From the NCBI GenBank assembly GCA_958299035.1, contig CATQJL010000223.1, forward strand, positions 72,151,006-72,215,005: DNA of 64,000 bases, in the 5' to 3' direction. The notes under the pieces were generated by a model. It saw only the letters and a list, made by a program, of their open reading frames with translations. It was not told the origin of the DNA and did no database searches. How positions within the stretch are numbered: position 1 is the stretch's first letter; every line of letters begins with the position of its first letter. A program made the position numbers and the translations under genes. Source of the stretch: Cylicocyclus nassatus. Its lineage: Eukaryota; Nematoda; Chromadorea; Rhabditida; Strongylidae. Positions 1 to 11,739 of the stretch are shown in pieces.

Positions 1-3000
1 TCGTGTCACATGCATCGGACTATTAAGGATTTTTGTCAAGCTGCTAGGGCGTCCCCCGGAGGCGACGCGCGTCATTGCCCGCATGGCGCGAATAGTGAGC
101 TAGGGCTACCTGCCCCCGGACGAGGCAGGCCAAACAAGCGAGTCCAGGAAATCCGACTAGCGACGATTAATATAGGAACGCTGACGAGCCGCAGTCGGGA
201 GCTATGCGATAGGCTGAAGGAGCGACACGTCGACATCGCATGTGTACAGGAAACGAAATGGAAAGGGAGGCAGGCTAAGGACATCGGCGACGGATATCGC
301 TTATACTACACGGGAGATAGCAGCCGCCAGAACGGAGTCGCGATCATCGTCAGCAGTAGATACCGCGAACTAGTGACCGAAGTGACGCGCATCTCAGATA
401 GATTGATGGCGATGAAGATCGAAGCAGATGATGCCACGCTTCGAATAGTCTCGTGTTATGCCCCGCAAGCCGCATGTACCGAAGCCGAGAAGGACGTATT
501 TTGGAGGGACTTCGACATCCTGCTAAGGACATTCGACGCTGCAGACTACATCTTCGTAGGAGGCGATCTCAATGGGCACGTTGGCCACGAACACTATGGA
601 TGCAAACGATACCATGGTGGAAACGGATATGGTCAGAGGAATGAAGATGGAGAACGCATCCTGGAAGCAGCAGAAGCACACGACTTGGCGATAGCGAATA
701 CATTTTTCAAGAAGCGGGAGTCACATTTGATCACGTACGCGAGTGGAGACCGCTCAACTCAGATCGACTACTGGATGCTGCGCCGATGCCACTTGCCGAT
801 GGTGATGAATGCGAAGGTTATACCCACGGCGACACATGCATTTGCGCCACAACACCGGTTGCTCGTATTGGATCTTCGACTGAACATCCACTTACGTTCA
901 CGAGCCAGAAGGACGACTGCGAAGAGGATCAAATGGTGGAAGCTCGCCGAACATCGCCAGCAAGTCAGAGATGCTCTTAACGGTTTGAGGGTGTCGACGG
1001 ATGATAAGGAGTCGATTGAAGAGGAATGGAATCGGATTACTTCGCAGATACGATCGACGGCCGAGACAATTTTGGGAACCACCAAGCCAGGACGCCGGTT
1101 TGTAGACAAGCAGATCTGGTGGTGGTCTGAGTCAGTCCAGCAAGTGATCAAGGAGAAGAAAGAAGCTTTCAAAGCCTGGCAATGCTCACACTCAAATGAA
1201 GACCTCCGTCGGTATCGAGAACAGAACTCGAAGGCGAAGCACGCGGTAGCCGAAGCAAAGGAAGCACACTACAAGAGACTTTACGACGAGCTGGAAGGAC
1301 CTGCTGGAGCGAACAAGGTCTACCGACTGGCCGCTGCACGACATCGAGCGAAGCAGGAGATCGACCACGTCATGCACATTAAGGACGCAGAGGGCAACCT
1401 CCTGACGAAGCCGAGGGCAATACTCAAGCGGTGGAGTGAGTACTACGAAGGGCTATTTAATGAAGAGTTCCCGCACCCGTTAGTACCGCAAGGAGCCCCC
1501 ACACTTGGACCGGTATCTCGGATCGAGGAAGCAGAAGTTGTGCAGGCACTGAGGAAGATATCTAGCGGAAAAGCTCCGGGACCCGACGACATACCTGCTG
1601 AAGTGTGGAAGATGATGGGGCAGCGTGGAGCGGCATATCTCACATCGCTCTTTAACCGCATTATCGTAGACGGACAGTTGCCGCGAATCTGGAATACGAG
1701 TGTTACAGTCCCTATCTGGAAGGAAAAGGGCGACGTCAGCGACTGTTCAACATATCGACCAATACGCTTGCTATGCCACACGATGAAGATCTTCGAACGA
1801 GTCATCGACGCACGCATTCGAAGTGTAGTGGAGGTCACCCCGAATCAATGCGGCTTTGTAAAAGGATCTGGAACCATCAACGCCATTCATGCGGTACGAT
1901 TGCTAATGGAAAGGCACTTGGAGAAACGGATTCCGATTCATTTCGCATTCCTGGATTTAGAAAAGGCATTTGATCGGATACCACACGGGCTGATCTGGTA
2001 TGCGCTGAGACAACACGACGTCCCAGAAGAGTACGTTCGCTGGATCAAACTCCTCTATACGAACACGACGGGCGTCATACGCTGTGCAGTGGGAACGTCA
2101 ACGCCATTCCCAATCCAAGTCGGAGTACACCAAGATCGGCTCTATCACCGCTTCTCTTTATACTGTGCATGGACACGGTGACCAAGGACATCCAGCTGCC
2201 GCATCCGTGGACGCTCCTTTACGCAGACGACGTCGAGCTAGCAAGCGGATCGAGACAAGAGCTTGAAGAGGCGATAGTGAGATGGAAGACACGATTAGCG
2301 GAATATGGCCTACGACTGAACGTAGCAAAGACCGAGTACCTGGAATGCGGAGAGCAAACCGATGGCACAATTAGCATCGATGGGCAGCCGCTGAAGAAGG
2401 TCACGACATTCAAATACCTGGGCTCCCGAGTGAGTCGGACTGCGACACGATCACTGATGCTCGTGCTAGGACGAACGCGGGGCGGCTAAAATGGCGGCAA
2501 GTAACAGGAGTACTCTGCGACCGACGAATCCCGTTGTATCTCAAGTCGAAAGTGTATCGGACTGTGGTGAGGCCAGTCGCACTGTATGGAGCCGAATGTT
2601 GGCCAGCAACAAGAAAACACGAGCAGATCCTGAGCACGATGGAGACGCGAATGATAAGATGGATACTTGGCCTAACGAGAAGAAACTGCGTCACGAACGA
2701 TGATGTACGACACATTTTTGGAGTTGCACCTATCGCGGATAAGATGCGAGGTGCCAGATTACGATGGTATGGTCACGTTTTACAAGTGAAGATAATACGG
2801 TAGCAAAAACAGCACTTCGTCTAGATCCACAGGGGAAGAGACCACGTGGCCGTCCGAAGCAACGCTGGTTGGACACCATTCGAAACGACCTGCACATTGC
2901 AAAGCTCAAACCACAAGAAGCAGCTGATCGAGTCAAATGGAAGCAAAAATGCACCGCCGCCGACCCTGCACCCGCGGGACAATGGCGAAGATAAAGAAGA

Positions 3001-3017
3001 AGAAGAAGAAGAAAGTT
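1..3017 (+). mobile_element. RTE-clade non-LTR retrotransposon, 5' end possibly outside the window
   Basis: The segment carries an endonuclease-reverse transcriptase reading frame and finishes in a short GAA-type repeat at about 2988-3014. A short simple-repeat 3' tail instead of long poly(A) is typical of RTE elements. No target-site duplication can be assigned because the left boundary is at or beyond the window edge. The coding region shifts frame at least three times, so this is a dead copy. Confidence 0.85.
10..2994 (+). pseudogene. RTE endonuclease/reverse transcriptase polyprotein, frameshifted
   Basis: In life this protein nicks target DNA and primes reverse transcription of its own RNA. 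The N-terminal third is an apurinic-type (EEP) endonuclease with VQETKWKG, GGDLNGHVG and TQIDYWMLR; its last motif reads PQHRLLVLDL, as in many RTE proteins, in place of SDH. The reverse transcriptase begins near nt 1530 with GKAPGPDDIPAEVW and FLDLEKAFDRIPH. The frame then shifts at about 2.13 kb, and the catalytic LLYADDVELA lies in the new frame. Further shifts near 2.46 and 2.77 kb lead to VALYGAECWPATRKHE and GRPKQRWLDTIRNDL, the usual RTE C-terminal region. Four consecutive segments in frames 1, 3, 2 and 1 together cover the expected length of about 990 codons, so the copy is nearly full length but inactive. The ATG at 10 is simply the first in frame. Confidence 0.85.
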
Positions 3018-3539
3018 CGAGGAATTGACCAACTTCACGTCCAAACCCAGCAAATTTTAGCAGCCCTTTTCTGACAAGCAAGACTCAAACCATCGCTATT
3101 GTCACATTGACATAGATATTCCCAACTTTAATCTTTGCCTCCTCCCCCCCCCCCCCCGTCCTTACTTTGCTCCACCTTGTCGCTTTCATTAGACATCCCA
3201 AGTGCTCATTACCGCCTTTCCGATGCTATTCTCTACAGGACCAATATTTCCAACTCCAACATAGAGCAATCTTCTCTGCAATCGCGGATTGAAAACTGCC
3301 CCGAAATCAACAAAATGGTTGTACAGCGAAAAGAAAATTGTTTGTCACCAAAAGTATATGCACGATAGGGAGTTGGAACTATGTACGAAAATTTATGAAA
3401 AAAATTATGTGGACTGAGGGCGCGACAAACTCTTCTCGCAGTTAGGTGGCTTTTAAACCACCTAGAAAGCCACCATCTCTCTTATCACATGCTTGCTAAT
3501 GACCCGGTCTCGCCCGAGACTTTTGGTTCAACCAAGATG
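3018..3539. other. Unassigned spacer with a C homopolymer
   Basis: No gene or structured repeat is evident. It contains a run of 14 C at 3144-3157, one of several long C runs in the window. Confidence 0.5.
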
Positions 3540-3673
3540 GGGTAGGGGAACGAAATCCGCCAGTTTGAAACATCCTCGCCGACTACTGGTCCTGCAACCA
3601 CAAACAACAATATTTCAAAAGGACAGCTGCCAGCAAAGGCGGGCTCAAACTGGCGGAGTTCGTTCCCCTACCC
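3540..3673. mobile_element. 134-bp MITE, 28-bp TIRs, 9-bp target duplication (Mutator-like)
   Basis: The terminal inverted repeats begin GGGTAGGGGAACGAA and run for about 28 bp into GCCAGTTTG with a single mismatch. The element is flanked by a perfect 9-bp direct repeat ACCAAGATG at 3531-3539 and 3674-3682. A 9-bp duplication with long TIRs is the signature of Mutator-like (MULE) elements. It has no coding capacity. Confidence 0.8.
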
Positions 3674-3856
3674 ACCAAGATGTCATCGGCTCTCAGATTC
3701 TTGTAGAGGAGGGTTGCGCACTTCCTTAATTTTCAGGACAAACTTGTTAAACCTCCACGTTTTACCCTGTATTTCGTACTTTCTCGCTGAGCTTCCCTTA
3801 AAACCAGTAAAGTCCGGCATCGCGGTATCAATTGTATATAACCGCTGAGGATGAAT

Positions 3857-3883
3857 AAATGTAAATGTAAATGTAAATGTAAA
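3857..3883. repeat. Microsatellite (AAATGT)n
   Basis: About 4.5 perfect copies of a 6-bp unit. Confidence 0.9.
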
Positions 3884-4508
3884 GTCCGCAGCCTGCCTCC
3901 ACACGAATCTGGAAGCTGATCATACTTACACTTTCTAACTTCTACAATGCGCAAAAAACGCTAAGACGAACCCGCTGCATCTTGTCGACCTTGAGATCAG
4001 AATGAACTTTACTACCCCTACTTACATGTTTATTGGAAAATGATTAGTTGGAGCACGTCTAACTTTCATTTTCCCAGATTTAAGTAAACGAATCAATAAA
4101 TCAATGAAAGGACCCTGCAATCGCCTCAAAAAGTAGCCATAAACCACCGCCGGGGTCGAAAACATATGTATGCGATTTCTATAACGAACGAACAACTAAA
4201 CGAACATCCTCACAGACATTGAGTTTTATATACATATAGATTTTCACACAATGTTTACATAGTTTAATCTAAACACAAAACCCCACAAACTTTTTTTACG
4301 CACCAAACCTCCTCCCCTCCTAGTTACAGTCCTCCGAAAATTTTGATTGACGGCGGCAACCCTGCCCCAAGCGCGCAGTGGTGCTCGCCGGACATTCGGA
4401 GAATGTAAACATCATAAACGTTTTCAGTCCGTTTGTTTGGTTTCTCGTTTTCCTATCCTTCTTGGTTTCATTTAATTCCACAGGCGTGTCATAGATATCG
4501 TAAACTAC
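3884..4508. other. Unassigned AT-rich sequence
   Basis: No supported coding sequence, RNA gene or repeat structure was seen. Confidence 0.4.
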
Positions 4509-4615
4509 GATTCAACTGGCTTGGCGGCTGGAAGGCGGGGCTTTGTGACCTAATTAAGGCCGCTCGCTGCCGCTACGCAGTCTGCGTATATCTCACGCGC
4601 GTGCTCTCTGATCAT
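4509..4615 (+). mobile_element. Partial copy of the MITE at 49975-50137
   Basis: The stretch starts GATTCAACTGGCTTGG and continues with AGGCGGGGCTTTGTGACC and TAATTAAGGC, closely matching the left arm of the element at 49975. The right arm is missing or strongly diverged. Confidence 0.65.
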
Positions 4616-5740
4616 TGCGCGAATTCAATGAGAACTTCGTTTTCATGAAAATTGCTAAAGCCACGTCGTGCCGAGCCCTACCCACAGCAGTTGGGAATTA
4701 GACGTAGCATTATTATTAATCTAATGCTAACACAAAAAATGTTCCTCCTGCAAGCTTAGAAAAATTAACCCCAGCGCAAGCGAAACAAAGAATCTTCAAT
4801 TTCTAGTAAGTCCATCGCTTGTATAAACTTTTTGAGACGAGAGTAATAGGCATTTTTTAACCAGAATACTCCTTTTGACCTTTTCCTATCTTCAGCTGGA
4901 CGGAACTTCACATTAACCCAGCTTTGTTACTGAAATAAGATTTTTCCCGAGTTTCTGCACAACCTTCAAAATCCTTGATCCAGCTCCTTCGGCGCAATCT
5001 CCTTCCTTGGACCGGTTTTACTGCTTTTGGTGCTTCAGAGTTCATGAATCATAGCAGCTGAAAATTAGGAAAACAAATGCTATTCAAGCCAAAAAAGGGA
5101 AGAAGGCAATTTCAAATGAATCAATTCTGAAACAAGTGGAACCCCCCAATAAATCACCGCCTTTTTCAAAGTCGTTGTCGAATAAATATCTCAACAAAGT
5201 ATGAAACATGCTTTATAAACATGGTATGATGAAAAGGAGAGTGGAAAAAGGACATTTATCAAAAAGCAAAAGCCCACGACCTGCAGGGATTCTTTCATGC
5301 TGAATGATTGATTTCTTTCTCAACTCTCCAGTGTTTCCAGAAAATAATCATTACCCTCCCATAGGCGGGTTATGATTCTTTTCTGGAAACAAAAAACGAG
5401 CAAAATGTACGTTATTACTTTGCAGAGAACTGCAAAACTTGTAAAGGCGGTATCCAGTTAAATCTTTGATCTCCATTTTTTTATTCCGTGGCCTTTCCGC
5501 GGCTCTGATAAGGGATGTGAAATGCAATGTGCAAGCCCCCCAAAAAACCTTTTTGAGTGTCCCTACCCTAAAGCCATAATAGATAATTGTCAATACTCGA
5601 GTACGTGCAGCTTGATAGAGAGGGCGTGAATTGATAGCACTTGTGGGGGTTTCAGGTCCTTTTTTGCATACTTAGGCCACTCAGAGGACCAGATTAACGC
5701 AGATGCATTTAGATCCTACTTACAGTGCCTTCTTGTAGAC
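4616..5740. other. Unassigned intergenic-like sequence
   Basis: I see no supported gene. Open frames here are short and lack motifs or convincing splice context. Confidence 0.4.
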
Positions 5741-5921
5741 TACAACATCACTCACAGAATGCGCAAAATTTCCGTGAACGTCGCAGAATTCCAGGATTTC
5801 CGCAAGGTTCGCGAAATTTCCGGAATTTCGCGGAATTCCCGAAATTTCGCGGACCTTCGCGGAATTCTTGGAATTCTGCGACATTCACGGAAATTTTGCG
5901 CATTCTGTGAGCGGTATTGTA
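5741..5921. mobile_element. Fully palindromic MITE-like hairpin
   Basis: Two arms of about 90 bp pair almost to the centre. The outer shared core is CTCACAGAATGCGCAAAATT. Inside, TTCGCGGAA/AATTTCCG-type words recur several times, so the hairpin also contains short internal repeats. TA may flank both ends. Non-coding. Confidence 0.75.
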
Positions 5922-6202
5922 GGTAGTAATCGGGAGAGCATGGCTTTAGCTAGGACGCTGGTTTCAACTAGAATCTCATGTTGGAAAGACATCTCTAGCT
6001 GATCAACTTCTACCTGAATAAAAGGATCCAAAGCGAATCAGCTCCATAACATAGATTTGGCATTGTTCATCACCTTAGTTAGGTGGTGTAACGAACGATG
6101 CTTTAAAATAGAACGCAATTAGATAAATTGTAGTCCAAAATTCATTATCTCATTTTTTCAACAACAAAAACAAGCGCTTTCTGTTTCATGCAAACTGTGT
6201 AA

Positions 6203-6377
6203 GGCTCCCGCCAGAGTGCCGACGTTATGCCAGCGCTACGCCAGCATTTCGATCGATACACGTGTATTTCGTTGGGGACATCTACCTGCTGAGCTAGCCC
6301 CGCCTCAACGAAATACACGTGTATCGATCGAAATGCTGGCGTAGCACTGGCATAACTTCGGCACTCAGGCGGGAGCC
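6203..6377. mobile_element. 175-bp hairpin MITE with TAA duplication (PIF/Harbinger, Tourist-like)
   Basis: The ends are GGCTCCCGCC and its complement, flanked by TAA at 6200-6202 and 6378-6380. Arms of about 75 bp are nearly identical, including ACACGTGTATTTCGTT, around a loop of about 28 bases. A 3-bp TAA/TTA duplication is characteristic of PIF/Harbinger elements. Confidence 0.85.
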
Positions 6378-7433
6378 TAAGGGTGGAAGGAAGTCGGACT
6401 TCAAAAACATATTCAATTTCCATCAACTCTTGGAACTGAGACGATGAATTTAATAACCCAAAATTCTCTAATTCATGTTTATTTTCCAGAACGGGTCCTC
6501 GATATAGAATCCATTACTGCTGTATTTGATGAATACTCATGAATTCCTCCTCTATCCTTGCACTATACAAAAGGCAGCAAATCTTCCAAGAATATTCGTT
6601 TTCTTGGGAAAAAGTTTTTCATTTCGTGATAAGTAGATAATTTTGTTTTTTGTTTCAAAAACCAGTAAGTTTATTGAGCAGTTGTAGAACACAACTAAAG
6701 ACTCCATCCCGATATCAGGCGATATTCACTTGAGGAATCAATGACAATTTCAAAAATCGTTAATGTGTGATAGTCTTACAATCATACGAATACACTTCAC
6801 TGTGAAATGCAATGCCGCAAAGTCATAACCTTACGAAGAAAATGGTTTGAAGAAATCGAAAAAGAGAAATCCTTTATTGTAAGGGAAATGTAAAAGTCAT
6901 TAACGCAAGCCTTAATCAACATCGAGCTCAGAATTGTCTTTGACAGCAATACTGCGAGCAACCGAATGCCACAAACTTCCTTCTAAACGAAGTCTCAACA
7001 AATCACATGTTCAATGACGTCAAGGTTCTTTCCACAGTACAAGAGGTAAAATTGAGAAGTAAGCTGCATGCAAGTTCCGTCTTTGTTACTCCTTTTTTGT
7101 AGAAACCAGTGAAAAACCGACCGCTAATCAAAAGAGAATCAGTTACGCATTGTTTCTTAAGAATATTGAGGGATTCGTTTTTACAGGACAGAAGATAATA
7201 AAGACACTCGAATTTGGTTTTATTACAGATTGAGCTAAAGAAGAATTCGACGGGGGAAGTCAAAGTATCCGATGCGCTTTGCCATGAAATCTCGGGAAGA
7301 AAAGTGAAACATATACAAAGGCAGCTTGTAATTCAAGAATTTGTGTAAACGTTTGAAAAAAAAAGTTTGAAAATGATATTTATTCTTAGGTTTGCTGACC
7401 AAAATCTTGGTGAGTTTTGTTTATTACTAGCTT

Positions 7434-7545
7434 CACAAACTTTATGGGCCGATGTCGGAACCCTGACACAAATTGAAATTAGTGTGGCACACAAACTTTA
7501 TGGACCGATGTTGGAACGCTGACACAAATTGAAATTAGTGTGGCA
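7434..7545 (+). repeat. Two-copy tandem duplication, 56-bp unit
   Basis: Units at 7434-7489 and 7490-7545 both begin CACAAACTTTATGG and end AATTAGTGTGGCA, differing at only a few positions. Non-coding. Confidence 0.9.
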
Positions 7546-8330
7546 AACCCTGACGAAAGAAAGAGGTAGCCACAGAAGAAATACTGTTAAAGAGTTGTAC
7601 GATAGAGGCAGACAGTAGAAGTCCAAGGTAAAACAGAAGAGAAAGTGTTTAAAGTTTTACAGAATCAGCTGCGGAGGACAACAGAGAATATGGATTGGGT
7701 TCCTTCCTTATTGATCTAATCAGAAACTGAAACCTTGAAAGGAACATCGCGTTGTGATGTGAGCCAATAAATAGAACACATTTTTATGTATAGAAATGCA
7801 ATAAATAGTTTTGTTATCATGATACGTGTTAATGACGAAGCTATACTCTTGTCTAAATGGTAGCACTTGACCATTTGAAAGCGTTACGAATTGGCATCTA
7901 TGAACTTACCCCACAGTCTGCTGAGAATATTCTTATTCAGAACTGACTTCAAAAATGTAGAAAAAACTGCGATCTGGTATATGTTGAAGAAATAGTCAAT
8001 AATTTGACGCTTACCAAGCAATTACAGATCTTTGGTTGATTGAAACTGCAATTATGAACTACATGTCATATTGTAATGATAGCTTAATGATATAATAGAA
8101 TATGCAGAATCTCATAAAAGAATGGGCAATAGGGGAAAGGTTGGGAGTAAATGCTATCACTCAATTCATATCCAAGCAGATCCTATTTAAGCTACGACAT
8201 GGGCTAGAATTTTCTGAGTTTAACAATGCTCCTTAAAGTTCTATTGGGTTGGCAGATAATTTCTGCTACACTTTTTTCTGTGAAATTCTCAAAAATTTTA
8301 GAATTCTGGAGATCTTCAGACTCGCTTCAT
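7546..8330. other. Unassigned AT-rich sequence
   Basis: No gene or defined repeat could be supported. Confidence 0.4.
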
Positions 8331-8335
8331 ACCTA

Positions 8336-8605
8336 GGGCAGGACGGGGAACGGTCAGGAGGTACGATCGGCGCGAAATTTTCGCGAAGCGACCCGCAACT
8401 ACTTCAGCCGATACTACAGCAGCGCTCCTGGCGCAACGTTACTTAAGGCATCCATTCATGTATCCTCCACCCCCCCCCCTGTTTTTGCCGCGGGGAATCT
8501 TCAACAGCGGGGGTTTTGTGGGCCCCAAGACTCGAACGCGGTTTGCGCGGCGGAGCGGCCGCCGCGCGCGGCGTACCTCCTGACGTGCGGCCAGGCAGGA
8601 CAGGA
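8336..8605. repeat. GC-rich imperfect inverted repeat
   Basis: GTCAGGAGGTAC near 8355 is answered by GTACCTCCTGAC near 8572, with outer GGGCAGGAC and GGCAGGACAGG partly pairing. The centre is unusually GC-rich for this window and holds a C run at about 8468-8479. Probably a decayed MITE; no target duplication is evident. Confidence 0.45.
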
Positions 8606-9278
8606 TCTACCCACGATTTTGACTGAAGCCGCAAATGCACAAAGAGCCAGCAAGTTTACGACAGCTTTGCAGACACACTCATAATTTTTAATTTTGCTCC
8701 GATTTTTTTTCTCCGTGTCTAAGTGTGTTTTTCTCTCCTGAAATTTTTTTAAAGTTTAGTTTGGCATTGTCATCATGACAACACTCTGCTGCCACTAGCA
8801 TGTCAAGAACGAGGGGTAAAAAACAAATAAAAAATTATTTGTCGAAAATTTTTCTTTTGTGTGCGTCGTTTAGGTTTGATACGGAGAAGCTAAAAAAATA
8901 CGTTTTTCACAAAATCCATGTCGAAATTACATCTGAGTTGATGATGCGCCGTGTACTCAGCACCATCGACTCAAATAGACATGTGCAGAACTTGTGCCAT
9001 CCTCTCCCCCCCCCCCCATATCTCCAGGAACTATGGGCCATACCCTACCCGAATACCACATCGTCCGGCCTCTCGCTAATCACCTGAGAGAACACAGCCC
9101 ATGGACCAGAAGGCTCATAAAACGTACTTCCAGTCCTAAAGCTGGTGTTTTGCGCATGTAGCGCCACTTAACACTACCTAAGGGTGGACCTTTGCACCAC
9201 GTCAACTTTTCGTAAACGTAAAATATTTTCAAAAGTTTTTTTCAAAAAGTGAAAGTAAAAGTGTGACAAAAATTATTA
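8606..9278. other. Unassigned sequence with a C run
   Basis: There is a poly-C run near 9006-9016. No gene is supported. Confidence 0.4.
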
Positions 9279-9283
9279 TCCGC

Positions 9284-10077
9284 TGTTGCGGCTCGGTGGG
9301 CTCTGCGCCCCCTCACCTAGCGCTCGACTGCCTTGCGCCTCAGCTCCTGTCCCCAAAGGACTTCCGCCACTGCGGGTGGCGCCAGCTCACAATGGGCATT
9401 ACGCCTACACTGCACACGAAACAATAAATATATATAAATTTACCAAATAAACACGAGAAAAATACACGATATAAATAAATATAAACATACTTACCACGGG
9501 GAGAGTTAAGCTCTACCCCGGGCTACCGATGGGAACTCTATCTTACTCACACTCACACACTAACACACTCACACATTCTCCCGACATCCAAGGGAGCTAC
9601 CCACAGGGCCGGCCGCGACCCGCCAAGGCAGCAGCTACGGCACGGCAACACCAACCCCATGATGTTAACTGGCATCATCGAACCAAGCTCCCAACGAATC
9701 CTGCGCGACCAAGGCGCTTCGTGATGTTCATCATCCTAGAATTCTATCCTCGCGCGTACATCCAAACAATCCATCAACGACCCATCCAATCGCGCGAGGC
9801 ACGGGGACGTAGACACGACGGCGATATCGTGGAAACCCAACCGATTAATAACAAAGGCGGCACGACGATAATAGCAAGATGATAAGACGAGAGAGGCCGC
9901 AATGGTGCGCGTACGCGCTATTTATAGCGGTGGCTGGGGGCGTGCCTACGTGGTGTGTTTCGGAGCGAACAAGGTAGCCGCCGTAAAGCGCGGCGACCGT
10001 GCTCACGACCGAAACGCGCGGCAACACGGTGCTACCGGCCACATGCTGTGAGGAGCGGTCGATCGCGAGCCGCGACA
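9284..10077. mobile_element. Solo LTR, 794 bp, 5-bp target duplication
   Basis: The segment starts TGTTGCGGCTCG and ends CGAGCCGCGACA, so its termini are inverted TG...CA. It is flanked by TCCGC at 9279-9283 and 10078-10082. No primer-binding site, polypurine tract or retroelement coding lies next to it, so it is a solo LTR left by recombination. An AATAAA-type sequence occurs near 9422 and a TATA-like CTATTTATAG near 9927 on the plus strand; orientation is not settled. A 5-bp duplication fits Ty3/gypsy or BEL/Pao. Confidence 0.8.
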
Positions 10078-10082
10078 TCCGC

Positions 10083-11735
10083 TAACTATTAGGTTCAATT
10101 GCGGAGATGAGACAAATGAGATCGTTATTCTGTGGAAGCTGATAAGTCCTGGAAATCTCAATTTCCAGAATCAAAGTCCTAGTATACACAGACTTAGAGG
10201 AGGCAGTACAGGGATTAACAGTAAGAGTAAGAGAAAGCTGACAGCTTTGCGAATAAATGGGTAGCTTCGCTGATTACAAGCGCTGTTTGACCATGCCATG
10301 TAATGCAGTTGATGTAGCGATTTTTACCATAATTGCGGTAAATGACTACGATGACTATGATTTATTAGCGAAAAATTATCTCATATTACAATGCTTGTTA
10401 TTGCTGCTGATGGAACGAAGTAATCGATTTGACCTCTCACATGACAAAACCTTCTTATTCACTATGCGGTAAATGAAGAAGCTTCTCATCATCCACACTG
10501 TTGCATTGGTGAATAAAATCCTATTTCATCTAAGCGGTTTCTCGGCGTGATCACGTTAACAAATCATAACACATAAAAGATTACAATTTTTCAAATTCTG
10601 CTCTTTAGTAAGCGAGTTACTTGACATTTTCGGGCATCAGAATCCACAGCTTAATTTCAGAAAAAAAGACTTTTCTGCCGGCTGCAAGCATTATAAAAGG
10701 AGCCGTAGCAAGACGTACAAAAGTTTTGTTATTAAGCTAAATAGCGATTAGACATGCCAGTGCTGTCGTAGAGTATTTTTTCTTAAAATAATTCAAAAAT
10801 CACATTGATGCTATCATTAACTCGTTTGCAAAAGCAGGAGTTATTTCTGACAAAGGAGCTTTAGCAAAAAAAAGCTTTGTTCGAAACCAAACGCTGGCTT
10901 CTGTGTCGAGCAAACTATAACAAAAGGCAGCTACCTCCGCGATAAAAATTATAGTTTAATTTTCTACTTGAGAATCCTGAATAGAGGTGCATAGTCGCTC
11001 GGAAAAGTGTGGAAGATTAGAAATTGTAGCAACTTAGAAAGCAGTGACTTACAAACTTTCGCCAATACAACGCGGGTAAGGGAACCATTATAGAGCACAT
11101 CTAGAAGCTGTGAATTATAGTGCTTCTGTTTCTAGCTTGATCATTTTCTGAATCATTTTTCATATACACATTCTGTTTCCAAGAAGATTTCCAGTAGTGC
11201 CAGGGAGAGTTTCTTGTTTTTGGATATTAAATTTTTACATAACTTTCGGCAAGCACAGTAACACCAATATCTGGCGTTTTGCTGCCTTTTTGATCGCAGT
11301 CCCTTTTAAGGAAGGAAACGATTTTTAGTAAAAAAAATAAAGGTGTAACAGTAATTATTCGCAAACCTACTAAAAAGGCTGCTTCGACTAAGGGACCGTC
11401 CCTAGTAGGACAACTGCAGAAACTTCAAAACCGTTACTTTCACCAAACCCAATTTTGACAACTTTTGACATATTTTATTCTAAAGTTCTAGAACAGTTCA
11501 CTAAAGAGCTGGATAGAGCAAACAAAGTTGCAGCACTACAAACTTTTTTTCAGCGTCCCCACTTGACTTTCCAGCCTATAAAAACATTTTTATGGGCTCG
11601 CAGTAATCCTTCGTGATGTCATGTCGTGATGTACAGAGTGTATTCACTATTCATAGATAGTGACAAAAACTCAGGAAAGGTAACACTTGGTAAGCTATTG
11701 TAACTTTACCTAGCGCAATCATTAGCTATTTTGAC
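10083..11735. other. Unassigned AT-rich sequence
   Basis: No recognisable coding sequence, RNA gene or inverted repeat was found in these 1.65 kb. Confidence 0.4.
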
Positions 11736-11739
11736 TTTG

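Noticed and set aside
9280..9420. Ribosomal RNA fragment suggested by the GC-rich block
   Set aside because: No recognisable conserved rRNA segment; the block is the start of the LTR.
9529..9882. 117-codon frame
   Set aside because: It lies wholly inside the solo LTR and shows no retroelement or host motif.
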